Positions 1 to 7,737 of a stretch of DNA of 41,012 bases are shown in pieces. The notes under the pieces are model-generated. The model saw only the letters and a list, made by a program, of their open reading frames with translations, made no database searches and was not told the origin of the DNA. Source of the DNA: CAYYYA01 sp964517065 (GTDB lineage: Bacteria; Patescibacteriota; Patescibacteriia; UBA1558; 2-01-FULL-52-15); assembly GCA_964517065.1 (NCBI GenBank), contig CAZFBK010000010.1:1-41012 (forward strand), written 5' to 3'. The position numbers and the translations under genes are program-made. Position 1 is the first letter of the stretch; every line of letters starts with the position of its first letter.

Positions 1-1017
1 ATCTTTGCGGTGGTGAAAGGCAACGCCTATGGTCACGGACAAAAAGAAGTAGTGACTATTTTGCATAAAGAAAAAGCTGTCGCTGGCTTCATGGTCTTTG
101 AGGTAGGGGAAGCTCTGGCAGTCAGGAAGCAGACCACTAAACCAATTGCAGTCTTGGCTTATACTGGTACCGATACGGTCATGCTAAACAAAGCTGCTCG
201 AGCTAATATCATTCTACCGATTCTCAATCTAGCAGACGCACGACGATTATCCCGAGCTATCAAAGGTTCGTGGCAAGGTCAGATTAAAATTGACGTCGGG
301 ACAGGACGCCTCGGATTGCCAGCCGAAACTGCTTTGAAAGAAATACAGGCTATCTGCCAACTGCCGCGACTCAAAGTTGTCGGTGTTTTTTCCCATTTCG
401 CCGACAGCGAGAATGATGACCAAACGTTCACCCAGCAGCAACACCAAAAATGGACCAACCTATTACAACAACTCGATGCAGCTGGACTGACCTTTGATTT
501 CAACCATATTGCCTGCACCGCTGCGATGGTTCGTCATCCGGAGTATCATCATGGAGCAGTGCGACTTGGTCTTGGACTCTATGGCTTGGAGCCCTATCAT
601 GGAATACCTCTGAAGTTGAAACCGGTCATGCAATGGAAAAGCCAAGTTTTACAAAGCAGATTGATAGCAGCAGGGGAGAGTATCGGCTATAGCCAAACCT
701 ATAAAGTCACTAAACCGAGTCAACTGCTGACCATACCTGTCGGTTATTATGATGGTTATGATCGCAAACTGTCGAACAAGGCCCACGTGATTATTAACGG
801 TAAAAAATATCCTATTGCTGGACGAATCTGCATGAATGTTTGTATGATTATCGTACCGGCCAAGCCTTTAGTCCAAGTTAGAACTGAAGTGATTATTGTT
901 GGCCGGCAAGGCACTGTTGCAATATCCGCCGACGACCTAGCGAATACCTGTCAGACTATCAATTATGAAATCACCACACGTATCAATCCTTTATTACCTA
1001 GACAAATCGTCACATGA
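1..1017 (+). CDS. alr: Alanine racemase, 5'-truncated by the window edge
   Basis: PLP enzyme that interconverts L- and D-alanine for peptidoglycan precursors in the cytoplasm. The frame is open from base 1, and the first codons read IFAVVKGNAYGHG. This is the Alr N-terminal PLP-binding motif, with the Schiff-base lysine at bases 16-18, so only a few dozen residues are missing upstream. A GESIGYSQTY segment aligns with the region of the catalytic tyrosine, and GYYDGYDR followed by PIAGRICMN matches the C-terminal substrate and dimer region. The usual CMD is CMN here. The stop TGA overlaps the ftsQ start (ATGA, 1014-1017), implying translational coupling with a division gene. The family assignment is secure; the true start lies outside the window. 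Confidence 0.95.
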   Translation: MFAVVKGNAYGHGQKEVVTILHKEKAVAGFMVFEVGEALAVRKQTTKPIAVLAYTGTDTVMLNKAARANIILPILNLADARRLSRAIKGSWQGQIKIDVGTGRLGLPAETALKEIQAICQLPRLKVVGVFSHFADSENDDQTFTQQQHQKWTNLLQQLDAAGLTFDFNHIACTAAMVRHPEYHHGAVRLGLGLYGLEPYHGIPLKLKPVMQWKSQVLQSRLIAAGESIGYSQTYKVTKPSQLLTIPVGYYDGYDRKLSNKAHVIINGKKYPIAGRICMNVCMIIVPAKPLVQVRTEVIIVGRQGTVAISADDLANTCQTINYEITTRINPLLPRQIVT

Positions 1018-1847
1018 TGGGTCGCGGTAAAAAAAATGTAAACACCTTCTATCGGGTGGACAAAGTCAAAGTACCGACGCAACCACGCCGGCAGTTGGTG
1101 CATGATTATTATCAGAATCCGGGGCAGAAGCTGCAGCGCCGTATTATCATGATCATCACAGCTATTGCCGTCATCCTGCTGTGGCAAGCCAGCCTGCAGA
1201 TGCCTTTTTTAAATTTGACTCAGCTGGACATCAAGGGTTTGAGCTATATCCCGTCTGACAGTTTAAAACCGGCTATAGAAAACGTCCTACAGAAGAAGCG
1301 TTGGATATTTTTTCATAACAACAACTATTATTTATTTAAATCTTTTGATCTGTCAGACAAACTGAAGGCAGACTTCGCACTGAAGGATATTACCATCAAA
1401 AAACATTTCCCCAACAAGCTGGAAGTTATTGCCACCGAAAGTATCGCACCGTTTGTCAGGCAAACTCCGGCAGCTTATTTCAAACTAAGCTACACCGGCC
1501 AAACCCAAGAGCAGGTCGCGACAGTACCGGAGCATTCGACCGTCATCGCTGATGAACGCGCCGACCAAAGCCAGGATATTCCACTGACCTATCTGCAGCA
1601 GGCCTCGGCCGTACTGAAAGCCTGGGATCTTAGTCCGAGTCTGGCCAAGCTGGAGAAGTTCCATCTGACTGACGATGCCGAGACTATTATGATCTCGGTG
1701 GATAAAGGCTACCGTGTCTATCTATCGCCAGAAGAAGACTATGCCAAACAATTAGGCCGCTATAAGGAGCTTCTAGGCCAAAATTATCTACCTGCAGGCG
1801 TCCAATACGTCGATTTGAGGTTCGGTAACTATCTCTACTTCAAATAG
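1014..1847 (+). CDS. ftsQ: Cell division protein FtsQ/DivIB-like
   Basis: Probable bitopic divisome protein linking FtsA/FtsZ-side and wall-synthesis components. Visible architecture: a basic cytoplasmic tail (residues 1-43), one membrane helix (about 44-62, rich in I/V/L), a POTRA-like segment beginning NLTQLDIKGLSYIP (about 67-135) and an extracytoplasmic beta-rich domain to the end (277 aa, typical length). The start ATG overlaps the alr stop by four bases; a second in-frame ATG follows at once. The position after a wall-precursor gene fits a dcw-like context. FtsQ is poorly conserved, so the call rests on architecture and the POTRA-like motif. Confidence 0.8.
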   Translation: MMGRGKKNVNTFYRVDKVKVPTQPRRQLVHDYYQNPGQKLQRRIIMIITAIAVILLWQASLQMPFLNLTQLDIKGLSYIPSDSLKPAIENVLQKKRWIFFHNNNYYLFKSFDLSDKLKADFALKDITIKKHFPNKLEVIATESIAPFVRQTPAAYFKLSYTGQTQEQVATVPEHSTVIADERADQSQDIPLTYLQQASAVLKAWDLSPSLAKLEKFHLTDDAETIMISVDKGYRVYLSPEEDYAKQLGRYKELLGQNYLPAGVQYVDLRFGNYLYFK

Positions 1848-1885
1848 CCAAAATAAGCCATTTTCAGCCTCATCTGCCACCCATA

Positions 1886-1914
1886 TTGACAATAGGAGGC
1901 AGAGTTGCTATAAT
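1886..1914 (+). promoter_or_regulatory. Consensus sigma-70 promoter for the 1965/2213 cassette
   Basis: TTGACA (1886-1891), exactly 17 bases, then TATAAT (1909-1914): a perfect consensus in both boxes. Transcription would start near 1921, where AAATCATG (1919-1926) can pair with CGTGATTT (1936-1943) to form a leader hairpin just before the Shine-Dalgarno of the first gene. Confidence 0.85.
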
Positions 1915-1964
1915 ACTAAAATCATGGCAAATAGTCGTGATTTCCATAGGAACAGGGAGGCAAG

Positions 1965-2183
1965 ATGAAGAACGCCCCTGCAATCAAGGGTTTTGTTACC
2001 CCACTGACTGCTGATGGGAAGCCTGTTACCGGAGGCCTCATGCTACCGGTTGCAGAAAACTCATTCCGAGGAATTCGGAAAATCATCGCCGAACATGGAA
2101 ACCCTAGTGCCAACTGGGGGTTCTCGGAAAGCAATTCTCAAAACGGTACCTGGCAAACTTTGCCGATCGTACCGAAGAACTAG
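1965..2183 (+). CDS. Small protein of unknown function, first gene of a two-gene cassette
   Basis: A 72-residue soluble protein that I do not recognise. It is rich in Gly, Pro and Asn, has no membrane helix and only one tryptophan-containing motif (NWGFSES). The start is supported by a GGGAGG Shine-Dalgarno seven bases upstream (GGGAGGCAAG-ATG), which most genes in this window lack. It lies about 45 bases downstream of a perfect sigma-70 promoter, and the second gene follows after 29 bases. Strong transcription and translation signals suggest a highly expressed product. Because homology is unknown, the protein could in principle be a leader peptide for the second gene. Confidence 0.6.
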   Translation: MKNAPAIKGFVTPLTADGKPVTGGLMLPVAENSFRGIRKIIAEHGNPSANWGFSESNSQNGTWQTLPIVPKN

Positions 2184-2212
2184 CACTTCGTCACCCAAGG
2201 AAGGAGATATTC

Positions 2213-2458
2213 ATGCCCAAGGATCTCCGCGGCATCTTGCCGCAATCACAGGCGCGTTTCAGCTTTACCACCTTCGGCGGAGATCATACCGTCGAAGCGC
2301 CGACCCTGCAGGCAGCCATCAATCGCCTGCAACACGAAAATCCGGAAACCGGTCCGCACGACTGGTTCCTGGTCACCGGAATCGGGCACGTCGAACGCCT
2401 CGACAAGGTCATGGTCAAGCTTGACCTGACCAGCCCGTTCCAGCTCAACGCAGCGTAA
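2213..2458 (+). CDS. Small protein of unknown function, second gene of the cassette
   Basis: An 81-residue soluble protein that I do not recognise. It starts MPKDLRGILPQSQ and has a central FTTFGGDHTVEAPTLQAAINRL stretch that looks like a strand-turn-helix. It contains no cysteines or membrane helix. The AAGGAGAT Shine-Dalgarno sits six bases before the ATG, close to the ideal. Codons are richer in G/C at third positions than in neighbouring housekeeping genes, suggesting either high expression or acquisition. A strong terminator follows after 27 bases. With the gene at 1965 it forms a closed bicistronic unit. Confidence 0.65.
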   Translation: MPKDLRGILPQSQARFSFTTFGGDHTVEAPTLQAAINRLQHENPETGPHDWFLVTGIGHVERLDKVMVKLDLTSPFQLNAA

Positions 2459-2485
2459 GGAGGCATCAGCCTTCCAACCTGCACA

Positions 2486-2534
2486 CCGCCGTGTTACTCC
2501 AACCTAGAGTTGGGGAGCACGGCGGATTTTTTTT
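2486..2534 (+). terminator. Rho-independent terminator of the 1965-2458 cassette
   Basis: CCGCCGTG (2486-2493) pairs with CACGGCGG (2518-2525). An inner CTCCAAC/GTTGG helix lies within it, and eight consecutive T follow (2527-2534). One of the strongest terminators in the window. Confidence 0.92.
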
Positions 2535-3265
2535 CGACATTAACGAAAACATCTAATAAGGAAAACCCGCCGAAGCTTTAGCGAAGGCGGGTAGTCCTAA
2601 CAAGTAATTCATAATCAGTCACCAGAAGAGCGTCTGTTCCTAATTCCCAATTCCTAATTCCTAATTTCCATTTTCTATTTTCCAATTCCTAGTTTCCAAT
2701 TTCTTTTTCCCAATTATATTTTACGACACAAAGAAGATTTACTGTCCGAAATAGGAAGACTTGCTAATATCGCATATCTGACAACGGCCTGAGTCTAATA
2801 AAAAGGAACATTTCCAAAATTCTTATTTCTTCTTTCTTCATTCTTAATTTGCAAGATTTCAAATCCGCATCTACAGGTACTAGGACACCTTGATATCTCA
2901 TTTTGGAGAGTTCCATTTTTTTTGCATTTTGCATTTTGCTTTCCCAAGGTACGTCGGTACCCCAAAAACCCGTTTTGAGACCCCTAGAGACCCATATCGA
3001 GGATCTGGAGGTCAGAGCATTACGAATTACATATTACGACAGATGTTTATCAAAGAGCGTAGACAAATTTCAAAATAGGACATTAGGGTCAATTGTTACC
3101 AATAGTGTATAATTTCTACAACAACAGCAGGGAGGCCCTAGATAGCGATATACTGCGGTTGTTGAATAAAAGACTTATTTGAATGTCGCTTTACATATAT
3201 TGTGCGACATACTATACTTATCCACATAAGCCTCTACCAAGCTACTAATCTACCAAACTACTCCA
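2535..3265. other. 730-bp gene-poor spacer with low-complexity runs
   Basis: No convincing gene. It contains an inverted repeat CCCGCC/GGCGGG (2566-2591) separated by 14 bases, and a low-complexity tract (about 2636-2716) made of variations on TTCCTAATTCC and TTTCCAATT. It also has a TTTTGCATTTTGCATTTTGC stretch (near 2921-2940) and a GGTAC-GTC-GGTACC inverted repeat near 2949. A TATAAT at 3108-3113 has no acceptable -35. Short open frames here (2890-3112) are low-complexity noise. Confidence 0.6.
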
Positions 3266-4228
3266 ATGCCCCACCACTACAAACCACTCCGCCAATACAT
3301 TCCTGATTTCTTAGATCATTTGGAAGTTGAACGCGGACTTTCAGAAATTACACAAATTAATTACAGTCGCTATCTGAAAAAATTTACCGAATGGTTACGT
3401 GCTATCGGCAAAGAAGACCTCACCCCTCCCCTGTTGACGGCTGACCACATCTGGGACTACCGATTGTTCTTGGCCAAACGCAGCGGTGAAGAACAAAAAT
3501 TATTAAAACGCACGACACAAAATTATTATTTAATTGCTTTACGTGGACTGCTGGGTTATTTCATCGACAAAGACATACCATGCATACCGCCTGACAAGGT
3601 CAAACTGGCCAAAGATGACAAGTCAGGGCAAAAAATTAAATTCCTGACACTTGATCAGATTGAACGATTATTATTAACTCCAGATATCAGCACCATCATC
3701 GGCCTACGCGATCGAGCGATTTTAGAAACACTGTTCTCAACCGGACTGCGCGTAGCAGAGTTAGTCAAACTGGATAAGCAACGCATTCCTCTGAAGAAAC
3801 AAATTGCCAATTTGGAAACCACCGTGGTCGGTAAAGGCAACCGCGTCCGTACTGTTTATTTCTCCACCCGCTGTGTCGAGTGGTTGCAAAAGTATCTCAA
3901 AGATCGCAACGATGAAGACAAAGCGCTGTTTATCTCTCACAGCTTTAATACTGGCGAACAAGCTAATAGACTGACAAGCAGGTCCATGGAACGCATAGTT
4001 CAGAAGTACACTCGTCTGGCCGGCATACCTGTGGACGCCTCGCCTCATACCTTACGACACTCCTACGCTACTGATTTGCTCATTCACGGTGTTGACCTGC
4101 GTCTGGTGCAGGAATTCCTCGGTCACAAAAATATCGCTACTACCCAGATCTACACCCATGTTACCAATAAGCAACTAAAAGATATCCATTCCAAGTTCCA
4201 CGGCGGCGCGGATATTAAAAATGAATAG
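3266..4228 (+). CDS. Tyrosine recombinase, XerC/XerD type
   Basis: Site-specific recombinase that breaks and rejoins DNA through a phosphotyrosine, as XerC/D do at dif to resolve chromosome dimers. It is 320 aa, the usual Xer length: an N-terminal SAM-like core-binding domain (about 5-105, with VERGLSEITQINYSRYL) and a catalytic domain (about 120-315). All catalytic residues are visible: R162 (STGLRVAEL), K190 (VVGKGNR), H261 and R264 (HTLRHSYA), H287 (LGHKNI) and Y296 (TTQIYTHV). There is no Shine-Dalgarno, and the ATG follows a run of CTACTAC-like sequence. It is a single gene with no integrase-type neighbours, so a housekeeping Xer is likelier than a phage integrase. XerC and XerD cannot be told apart here. 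Confidence 0.93.
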   Translation: MPHHYKPLRQYIPDFLDHLEVERGLSEITQINYSRYLKKFTEWLRAIGKEDLTPPLLTADHIWDYRLFLAKRSGEEQKLLKRTTQNYYLIALRGLLGYFIDKDIPCIPPDKVKLAKDDKSGQKIKFLTLDQIERLLLTPDISTIIGLRDRAILETLFSTGLRVAELVKLDKQRIPLKKQIANLETTVVGKGNRVRTVYFSTRCVEWLQKYLKDRNDEDKALFISHSFNTGEQANRLTSRSMERIVQKYTRLAGIPVDASPHTLRHSYATDLLIHGVDLRLVQEFLGHKNIATTQIYTHVTNKQLKDIHSKFHGGADIKNE

Positions 4229-4235
4229 GAGTGCA

Positions 4236-4379
4236 AAGTTCTAAGTTCGAAACCCTAAGTTCTAAACAAGTTCAAATAATCAAATTTCTAAGCCACAAAC
4301 CGCGTGCTGGCAGTGTTTCGAATTTTAAACCTTTGAACTTTGATATTGTTTAGAATTTCGAACTTAGTACTTAGAACTT
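4236..4379. repeat. Dispersed long imperfect palindrome, copy A
   Basis: The left arm begins AAGTTCTAAGTTCGAAA and contains CTAAACAAGTTCAAAT. The right arm is its imperfect inverse, with ACCTTTGAACTT, ATTGTTTAGAATTTCGAACTTAG and TTAGAACTT. Arms are about 55 bases with a variable centre. Related copies lie at 15481, 16506 and (one arm) 40886. Confidence 0.85.
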
Positions 4380-4396
4380 CTCATGTTCTTTGGCCA

Positions 4397-4428
4397 TTGA
4401 CTTTTACCCCATTCTCCCTTAGTCTAAT
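4397..4428 (+). promoter_or_regulatory. Possible promoter of the structured RNA
   Basis: TTGACT (4397-4402) and TCTAAT (4423-4428) each match the sigma-70 boxes at five of six bases, but the spacing is 20 bases rather than 17. Placed correctly to start a transcript just before the RNA's first helix at 4455. Confidence 0.35.
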
Positions 4429-4454
4429 CCTTAATACGAAGTACCTTCATTTTT

Positions 4455-4748
4455 GGATCGTCGGACACAACCCTAGCGCTGCAGAGCGTTAGAGTGAGTG
4501 CTGTGTTTCTTACAGCTGCCTGGTAAGAGCCGCGCCTGGATCCCTGCAACCAGTGACGCGCCAATCAGGAGTCCGGCGATCCTCTATTTTGCAGGCGGTA
4601 TGAGTGCTGTCAGTGTGAACCACAAAGCCCCCACAGTGGCATACTGGCATCATGAGTACCACCTGCTCTACCCTTAGTGCAAACCTGAACGGCGGTTTGG
4701 GCTCGCATTAAGACCCCCGGTGCTGATTCTGGCATCGGGGTGTTTTTT
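4455..4748 (+). ncRNA. Unassigned structured noncoding RNA
   Basis: No credible ORF, but dense, nested base pairing. A 12-bp helix, 4455-4466 with 4571-4582, closes a multibranch loop. Inside it are hairpin 4473-4480/4485-4492 (8 bp, loop GCAG), hairpin 4500-4504/4512-4516, and a bulged arm 4519-4522/4566-4569 enclosing 4532-4535/4558-4561 and 4536-4539/4550-4553. A long second arm pairs 4591-4600 with 4657-4666, continuing through 4605-4607/4647-4649, 4611-4617/4640-4646 and 4620-4623/4636-4639. A small hairpin 4681-4685/4694-4698 precedes a terminator. Several pairs are G-U. I looked for the RNase P, SRP, tmRNA and 6S signatures and did not find them. The family is unknown to me. Confidence 0.72.
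4715..4748 (+). terminator. Terminator of the structured RNA
   Basis: CCCCGGTGC (4715-4723) pairs over 9 bp with GCATCGGGG (4732-4740), and six T (4743-4748) follow. It fixes the strand and 3' end of the RNA gene. Confidence 0.88.
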
Positions 4749-4752
4749 ATAC

Positions 4753-4806
4753 AAAAAATACTCCCCTTCTTCAAAGACGCTCAGCGTCTCTAAGAAAAGA
4801 AGTATT
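4753..4806 (-). terminator. Terminator of the HU gene (minus strand)
   Basis: AGACGCT (4775-4781) and AGCGTCT (4783-4789) form the core, with outer pairing AATACT (4757-4762)/AGTATT (4801-4806). On the minus strand the stem is followed by TTTTTT (complement of 4753-4758). Confidence 0.75.
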
Positions 4807-4846
4807 TCTGATGTTTCTAATAAGCTACTATCCTACCAGCTAAAAG

Positions 4847-5140
4847 CTAGAGAATTGCGTCCTTAGCAGCCTTAGAAATCTTGAATTTTACTACAGTTTT
4901 AGCCGGGATCTTGATCTCAGCGCCAGTAGCAGGGTTGCGACCCATGCGAGCTGCACGGTGTTTCTTGACCAATTTACCCAATCCTGGGACGGTCATTTCG
5001 CCATTTTTCTTAACTTCGCCGTAAGCTAATTCTGCTACAGCGTCGAGGAAGCTAGCCACATCTTTTTTGGAGTGACCGGTCTTGCCTGCTAGAGCCTCAA
5101 GGATCTGAGACTTTGTCATGCCTTTTGCCATGGTATTCAT
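4847..5140 (-). CDS. HU/IHF-family DNA-binding protein
   Basis: Small histone-like protein that dimerises and bends DNA in the nucleoid. 97 aa, the family's usual size. MTKSQILEALAGKTGHSKKDVASFL is the N-terminal helical dimerisation part. RAARMGRNPATGAEIKIPAKTVVKFKISK is the beta-arm with the conserved RNPxTG tip that intercalates into DNA, ending in the typical AKDAIL helix. The normal glycine-phenylalanine stretch before the arm reads GLGKLVKKH. The start may be the ATG at 5140 or the one three codons later (MAKG). No Shine-Dalgarno is visible. It stands alone between its own terminator and a glycosyltransferase gene. Confidence 0.95.
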   Translation of the reverse strand: MNTMAKGMTKSQILEALAGKTGHSKKDVASFLDAVAELAYGEVKKNGEMTVPGLGKLVKKHRAARMGRNPATGAEIKIPAKTVVKFKISKAAKDAIL

Positions 5141-5221
5141 TAGTTAATTATTTACTTAGTGAAGAAATCATAGCATTTTCTAGGATTTTTACCATAGCCC
5201 GTAATCCACAGGTCAAGAGAG

Positions 5222-6928
5222 CTAAAAACTACCTCGATACACCTCCCAAACAGGCTGTCCATAAGCATCGAAGATATAGGTCATCGAAGTTTTTTGTTGA
5301 AGCTCTGAAATTGCTGGAAAAGGGGCAGATTGGTATTTTGGTTGATCACGCAAACTATAATCAGTCGTCATAAATAGTATAAACTGCCGACCTTTGACAG
5401 CCTGGAGAAATTCTCCTGACGGATCACTCAAAAGTGACGAGGCTTCTTGTGTGCTCAAGACTGTCTGTCCATGATAAAACGACCAACGATAGAAATACCA
5501 CAACGATGTAAACCAATTCGTGTTGCGATCATAGATAATTATTGGCGCAGCTTCCTGTTCATTAGTCGCCAAAGCAATTGTTTGCGGATCATAGCGGCGT
5601 TCTGCGCTCTTCATAGGGTCGAAACTAATGGTAAACTGATCCTCCAATACCACGACTGGTTTACGCTGTCGAAAGGAGGAGTTAATAATTCTTTCTACCT
5701 GGTCAAAGCCGTAGGTCTCACGTCGGGAATCAGAATAGGTAATATTGACTATCCCCCAAGGTCTGGCGGCGTAGTTCGTGTTAATCATATACAACCAAGA
5801 AAATAGCATGATTATTATCACTGCAGCAGAGTAACGCGTGAGCGCCAGAGGAAGCCGAAAGAACCGTGATGGTAATGAAGTGCAGATGATCAACAATACT
5901 AACAAATATCCGGTAACCACGAAGCGATCATCTGTTTTTGTCAAAACTATCGTTACCAGCCAGGATAGCCCCAGAATGATATGAAACCAACTATTCGATG
6001 ATACTGTGTGCTGTCGGTAATGATAATGAACCAAGCGGTACAAGGCCCAGACCATAAGGATGAGCAACGGCCAGCTATACAGTGCGGCCGAAGTAAACAT
6101 CAGTCTGCTGACACTGGAAAAAATATCCCAATTCACCCGCGTATTGAGGATAGGCCAGTCAGCGTTACTCTGACCAAAAACAGCGGCTAATTGCACATCG
6201 AAATGTCCCCGTGTCAGCCAGAGGAAATAGTTATACAAGAGTACCGGACTAAGTATAATCAAGCCGCCGATTACCGCTCTCCACCAGTGAGGCGAATGCC
6301 AATCAGCCTTCCGTTTCCAGGTCAAATGTATCAGAATAGCTAGGATTAAAAAAATTGCAGAATACTTTGTCAGCAAGGCTAGTCCTCCAGCCGCACCAAC
6401 AAGCCAATACCAGCGTTTATCCTGCTCGGCTTTCAGATAACCGTACCAGCACAGCAGTATCAGTGGCATCATGACTGATTCCAGCAACGCTAGACGTTGC
6501 AGCCAGATGAAAGGGTTGAGACAGAGTAAGAATACTACAGCTACCAATGCTCGTTGCCGACCCAAAACCTGACGTACAATGAGATAGACTATTATCGCTG
6601 AGACACATCCTGCTACTGCCGGAAGTATAACCGCTACCAGGCTGGAAACGCCAAATATTCGAAAACTTAAATGTTCCAACCAAAAAAACAGCGGCGGTGC
6701 ATCGTGAAATGACAAGTCAACCCACCAGGGCAAGGGATTAAACCACTGCCAAGGTGTAGTCTGCCGACCCGAAAACATGAAATCAACTAAATTCACCGCC
6801 CGAAATGCATAGGTACTGTCATCGCCTATCAGCGCAAAGCGACCAAGACGAAAAAAAAGCTCAAATATTACAACCATACTGAGCAAAGCTTCAGGAATAT
6901 ATTTTCTCAACACGACCACACGCTTCAT
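5222..6928 (-). CDS. Membrane glycosyltransferase, GT39/ArnT/PMT-like
   Basis: A 568-aa polytopic membrane protein with roughly ten or more hydrophobic helices. It resembles the PMT_2 family, which transfers a sugar from a polyprenyl-phosphate donor to an acceptor on the outer face of the membrane. Family marks are a first-loop acidic motif after TM1 (GDDSTYAFRA, D36-D37), the HDAPPLFFWLEHL segment (HPPLYY-like in relatives), and a helix beginning RLALLESVMMPLILLCWYGYL. The C-terminal 150 residues form an extracytoplasmic domain. It overlaps the upstream DPM1-like gene by four bases (6925-6928), so the donor synthase and the transferase are probably co-translated. The acceptor cannot be deduced. 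Confidence 0.85.
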   Translation of the reverse strand: MKRVVVLRKYIPEALLSMVVIFELFFRLGRFALIGDDSTYAFRAVNLVDFMFSGRQTTPWQWFNPLPWWVDLSFHDAPPLFFWLEHLSFRIFGVSSLVAVILPAVAGCVSAIIVYLIVRQVLGRQRALVAVVFLLCLNPFIWLQRLALLESVMMPLILLCWYGYLKAEQDKRWYWLVGAAGGLALLTKYSAIFLILAILIHLTWKRKADWHSPHWWRAVIGGLIILSPVLLYNYFLWLTRGHFDVQLAAVFGQSNADWPILNTRVNWDIFSSVSRLMFTSAALYSWPLLILMVWALYRLVHYHYRQHTVSSNSWFHIILGLSWLVTIVLTKTDDRFVVTGYLLVLLIICTSLPSRFFRLPLALTRYSAAVIIIMLFSWLYMINTNYAARPWGIVNITYSDSRRETYGFDQVERIINSSFRQRKPVVVLEDQFTISFDPMKSAERRYDPQTIALATNEQEAAPIIIYDRNTNWFTSLWYFYRWSFYHGQTVLSTQEASSLLSDPSGEFLQAVKGRQFILFMTTDYSLRDQPKYQSAPFPAISELQQKTSMTYIFDAYGQPVWEVYRGSF

Positions 6929-7629
6929 CGTCGTCTCAGAGCCAATTGTAATACTTGCCAGAAACTTTCCACCACGATTGCCAAAGAAAATTTGGAAACC
7001 TGATTCCGACGTTCATGAAAAATGATAGGTAATTCTTCAATAGTTTTGCCAGCCCAATAGCTACGCGCTTTCATCTCAATTTGAAAATTATATCCAACAG
7101 AATAAATATGCTGCAAATCCAAAGTTTTCAGTACCTCTGCCCGATAGGCGACGAAACCTGAGGTCAAATCTCGGAAAGGCAGGCGCAGTAATACCCGCGC
7201 ATACAGATTGCCAAAATTACTGATAAACCGTCGCCAGCGACTCCAATCAGCCGTACCGCCATTTTTGACATAGCGCGATCCAACGACAATATCCACCCGT
7301 TCTAATGAGCGAAGCATACTGGGTATAACAGCAGGATCGTGTGAGCCGTCGGCATCCATTTCAATAACCGCCTCTGCTCCCTGTTCTAGAGCTTGTTGAA
7401 AACCCTCCACATAGGCGGGACCAAGACCCTGCTTCAGCGGGCGGTGCAAAACTTTAATATTCGCCGTCGACGCCGCCAGCTGATCAGCTACGACACCGGT
7501 ACCGTCCGGCGAGTTGTCATCAATTATCAAAGTAGTCAGATTCTCAATACCAACAGCCCCGACCGCAGCAATAATCCGCGGCAGCGACTCACGTTCATTA
7601 TAGGTTGGTATCAGCAGCCAGGTGTTCAT
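6925..7629 (-). CDS. GT2 glycosyltransferase, polyprenyl-phosphate mannose synthase (DPM1)-like
   Basis: Cytoplasmic GT-A enzyme expected to move a sugar, usually mannose, from a nucleotide donor to polyprenyl phosphate. 234 aa with no C-terminal membrane helices, so it is the soluble DPM1 form. Motifs: IPTYNERESL (residues 7-16), IIDDNSPDGT (35-44), KQGLGPAYVEGF (66-77), the metal-binding MDADGSHDP (91-99) and DLTSGFVAYR. It is the first gene of a two-gene unit. The product is a plausible donor for the overlapping GT39-type enzyme, giving a small lipid-linked sugar transfer pathway. Sugar specificity is inferred from the family only. Confidence 0.9.
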   Translation of the reverse strand: MNTWLLIPTYNERESLPRIIAAVGAVGIENLTTLIIDDNSPDGTGVVADQLAASTANIKVLHRPLKQGLGPAYVEGFQQALEQGAEAVIEMDADGSHDPAVIPSMLRSLERVDIVVGSRYVKNGGTADWSRWRRFISNFGNLYARVLLRLPFRDLTSGFVAYRAEVLKTLDLQHIYSVGYNFQIEMKARSYWAGKTIEELPIIFHERRNQVSKFSLAIVVESFWQVLQLALRRR

Positions 7630-7633
7630 GGGA

Positions 7634-7719
7634 GTTGGTAGTGAGTAGTTGGTAGTGAGTAGTAAATGTAATCTTTATCAGTCTAAACTACTCACTACTC
7701 ACTACAACCTACTCACTAA
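7634..7719. repeat. Inverted repeat of TAGTGAGTAGT units between divergent genes
   Basis: The left arm (7634-7663) has two tandem TAGTGAGTAGT units and the right arm (7688-7719) has inverse copies, separated by about 24 bases. It occupies the whole divergent spacer between the GT2 gene and the lipoprotein gene and could extrude a cruciform. Confidence 0.85.
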
Positions 7720-7722
7720 TTA

Positions 7723-7731
7723 TGCTATAGT
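7723..7731 (+). promoter_or_regulatory. Extended -10 promoter, likely leaderless transcript
   Basis: TG-C-TATAGT (7723-7731) ends six bases before the ATG at 7738, so the expected start site is at or next to the initiation codon. No -35 match is evident, consistent with an extended -10 promoter. Confidence 0.6.
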
Positions 7732-7737
7732 TATTCT

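Noticed and set aside
2014..2424. Open frame of 136 codons overlapping the small-gene cassette
   Set aside because: It is in another frame across both genes and the spacer between them, is very basic and low in hydrophobic residues, and has no Shine-Dalgarno, while the two shorter genes do.
2890..3112. Short open frames in the spacer before the recombinase gene
   Set aside because: They start in an ATTTTGC-type low-complexity tract and have no initiation signal or domain-like sequence.
3093..3113. Promoter for the recombinase gene
   Set aside because: TATAAT at 3108 is good, but the nearest -35-like sequence is only nine bases away, and the ATG is 150 bases further on.
4455..4748. RNase P RNA
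   Set aside because: A GGTAAGAGC stretch recalls it, but the universally conserved GAGGAAAGTCC region and the matching 3' P4 strand are absent on both strands.
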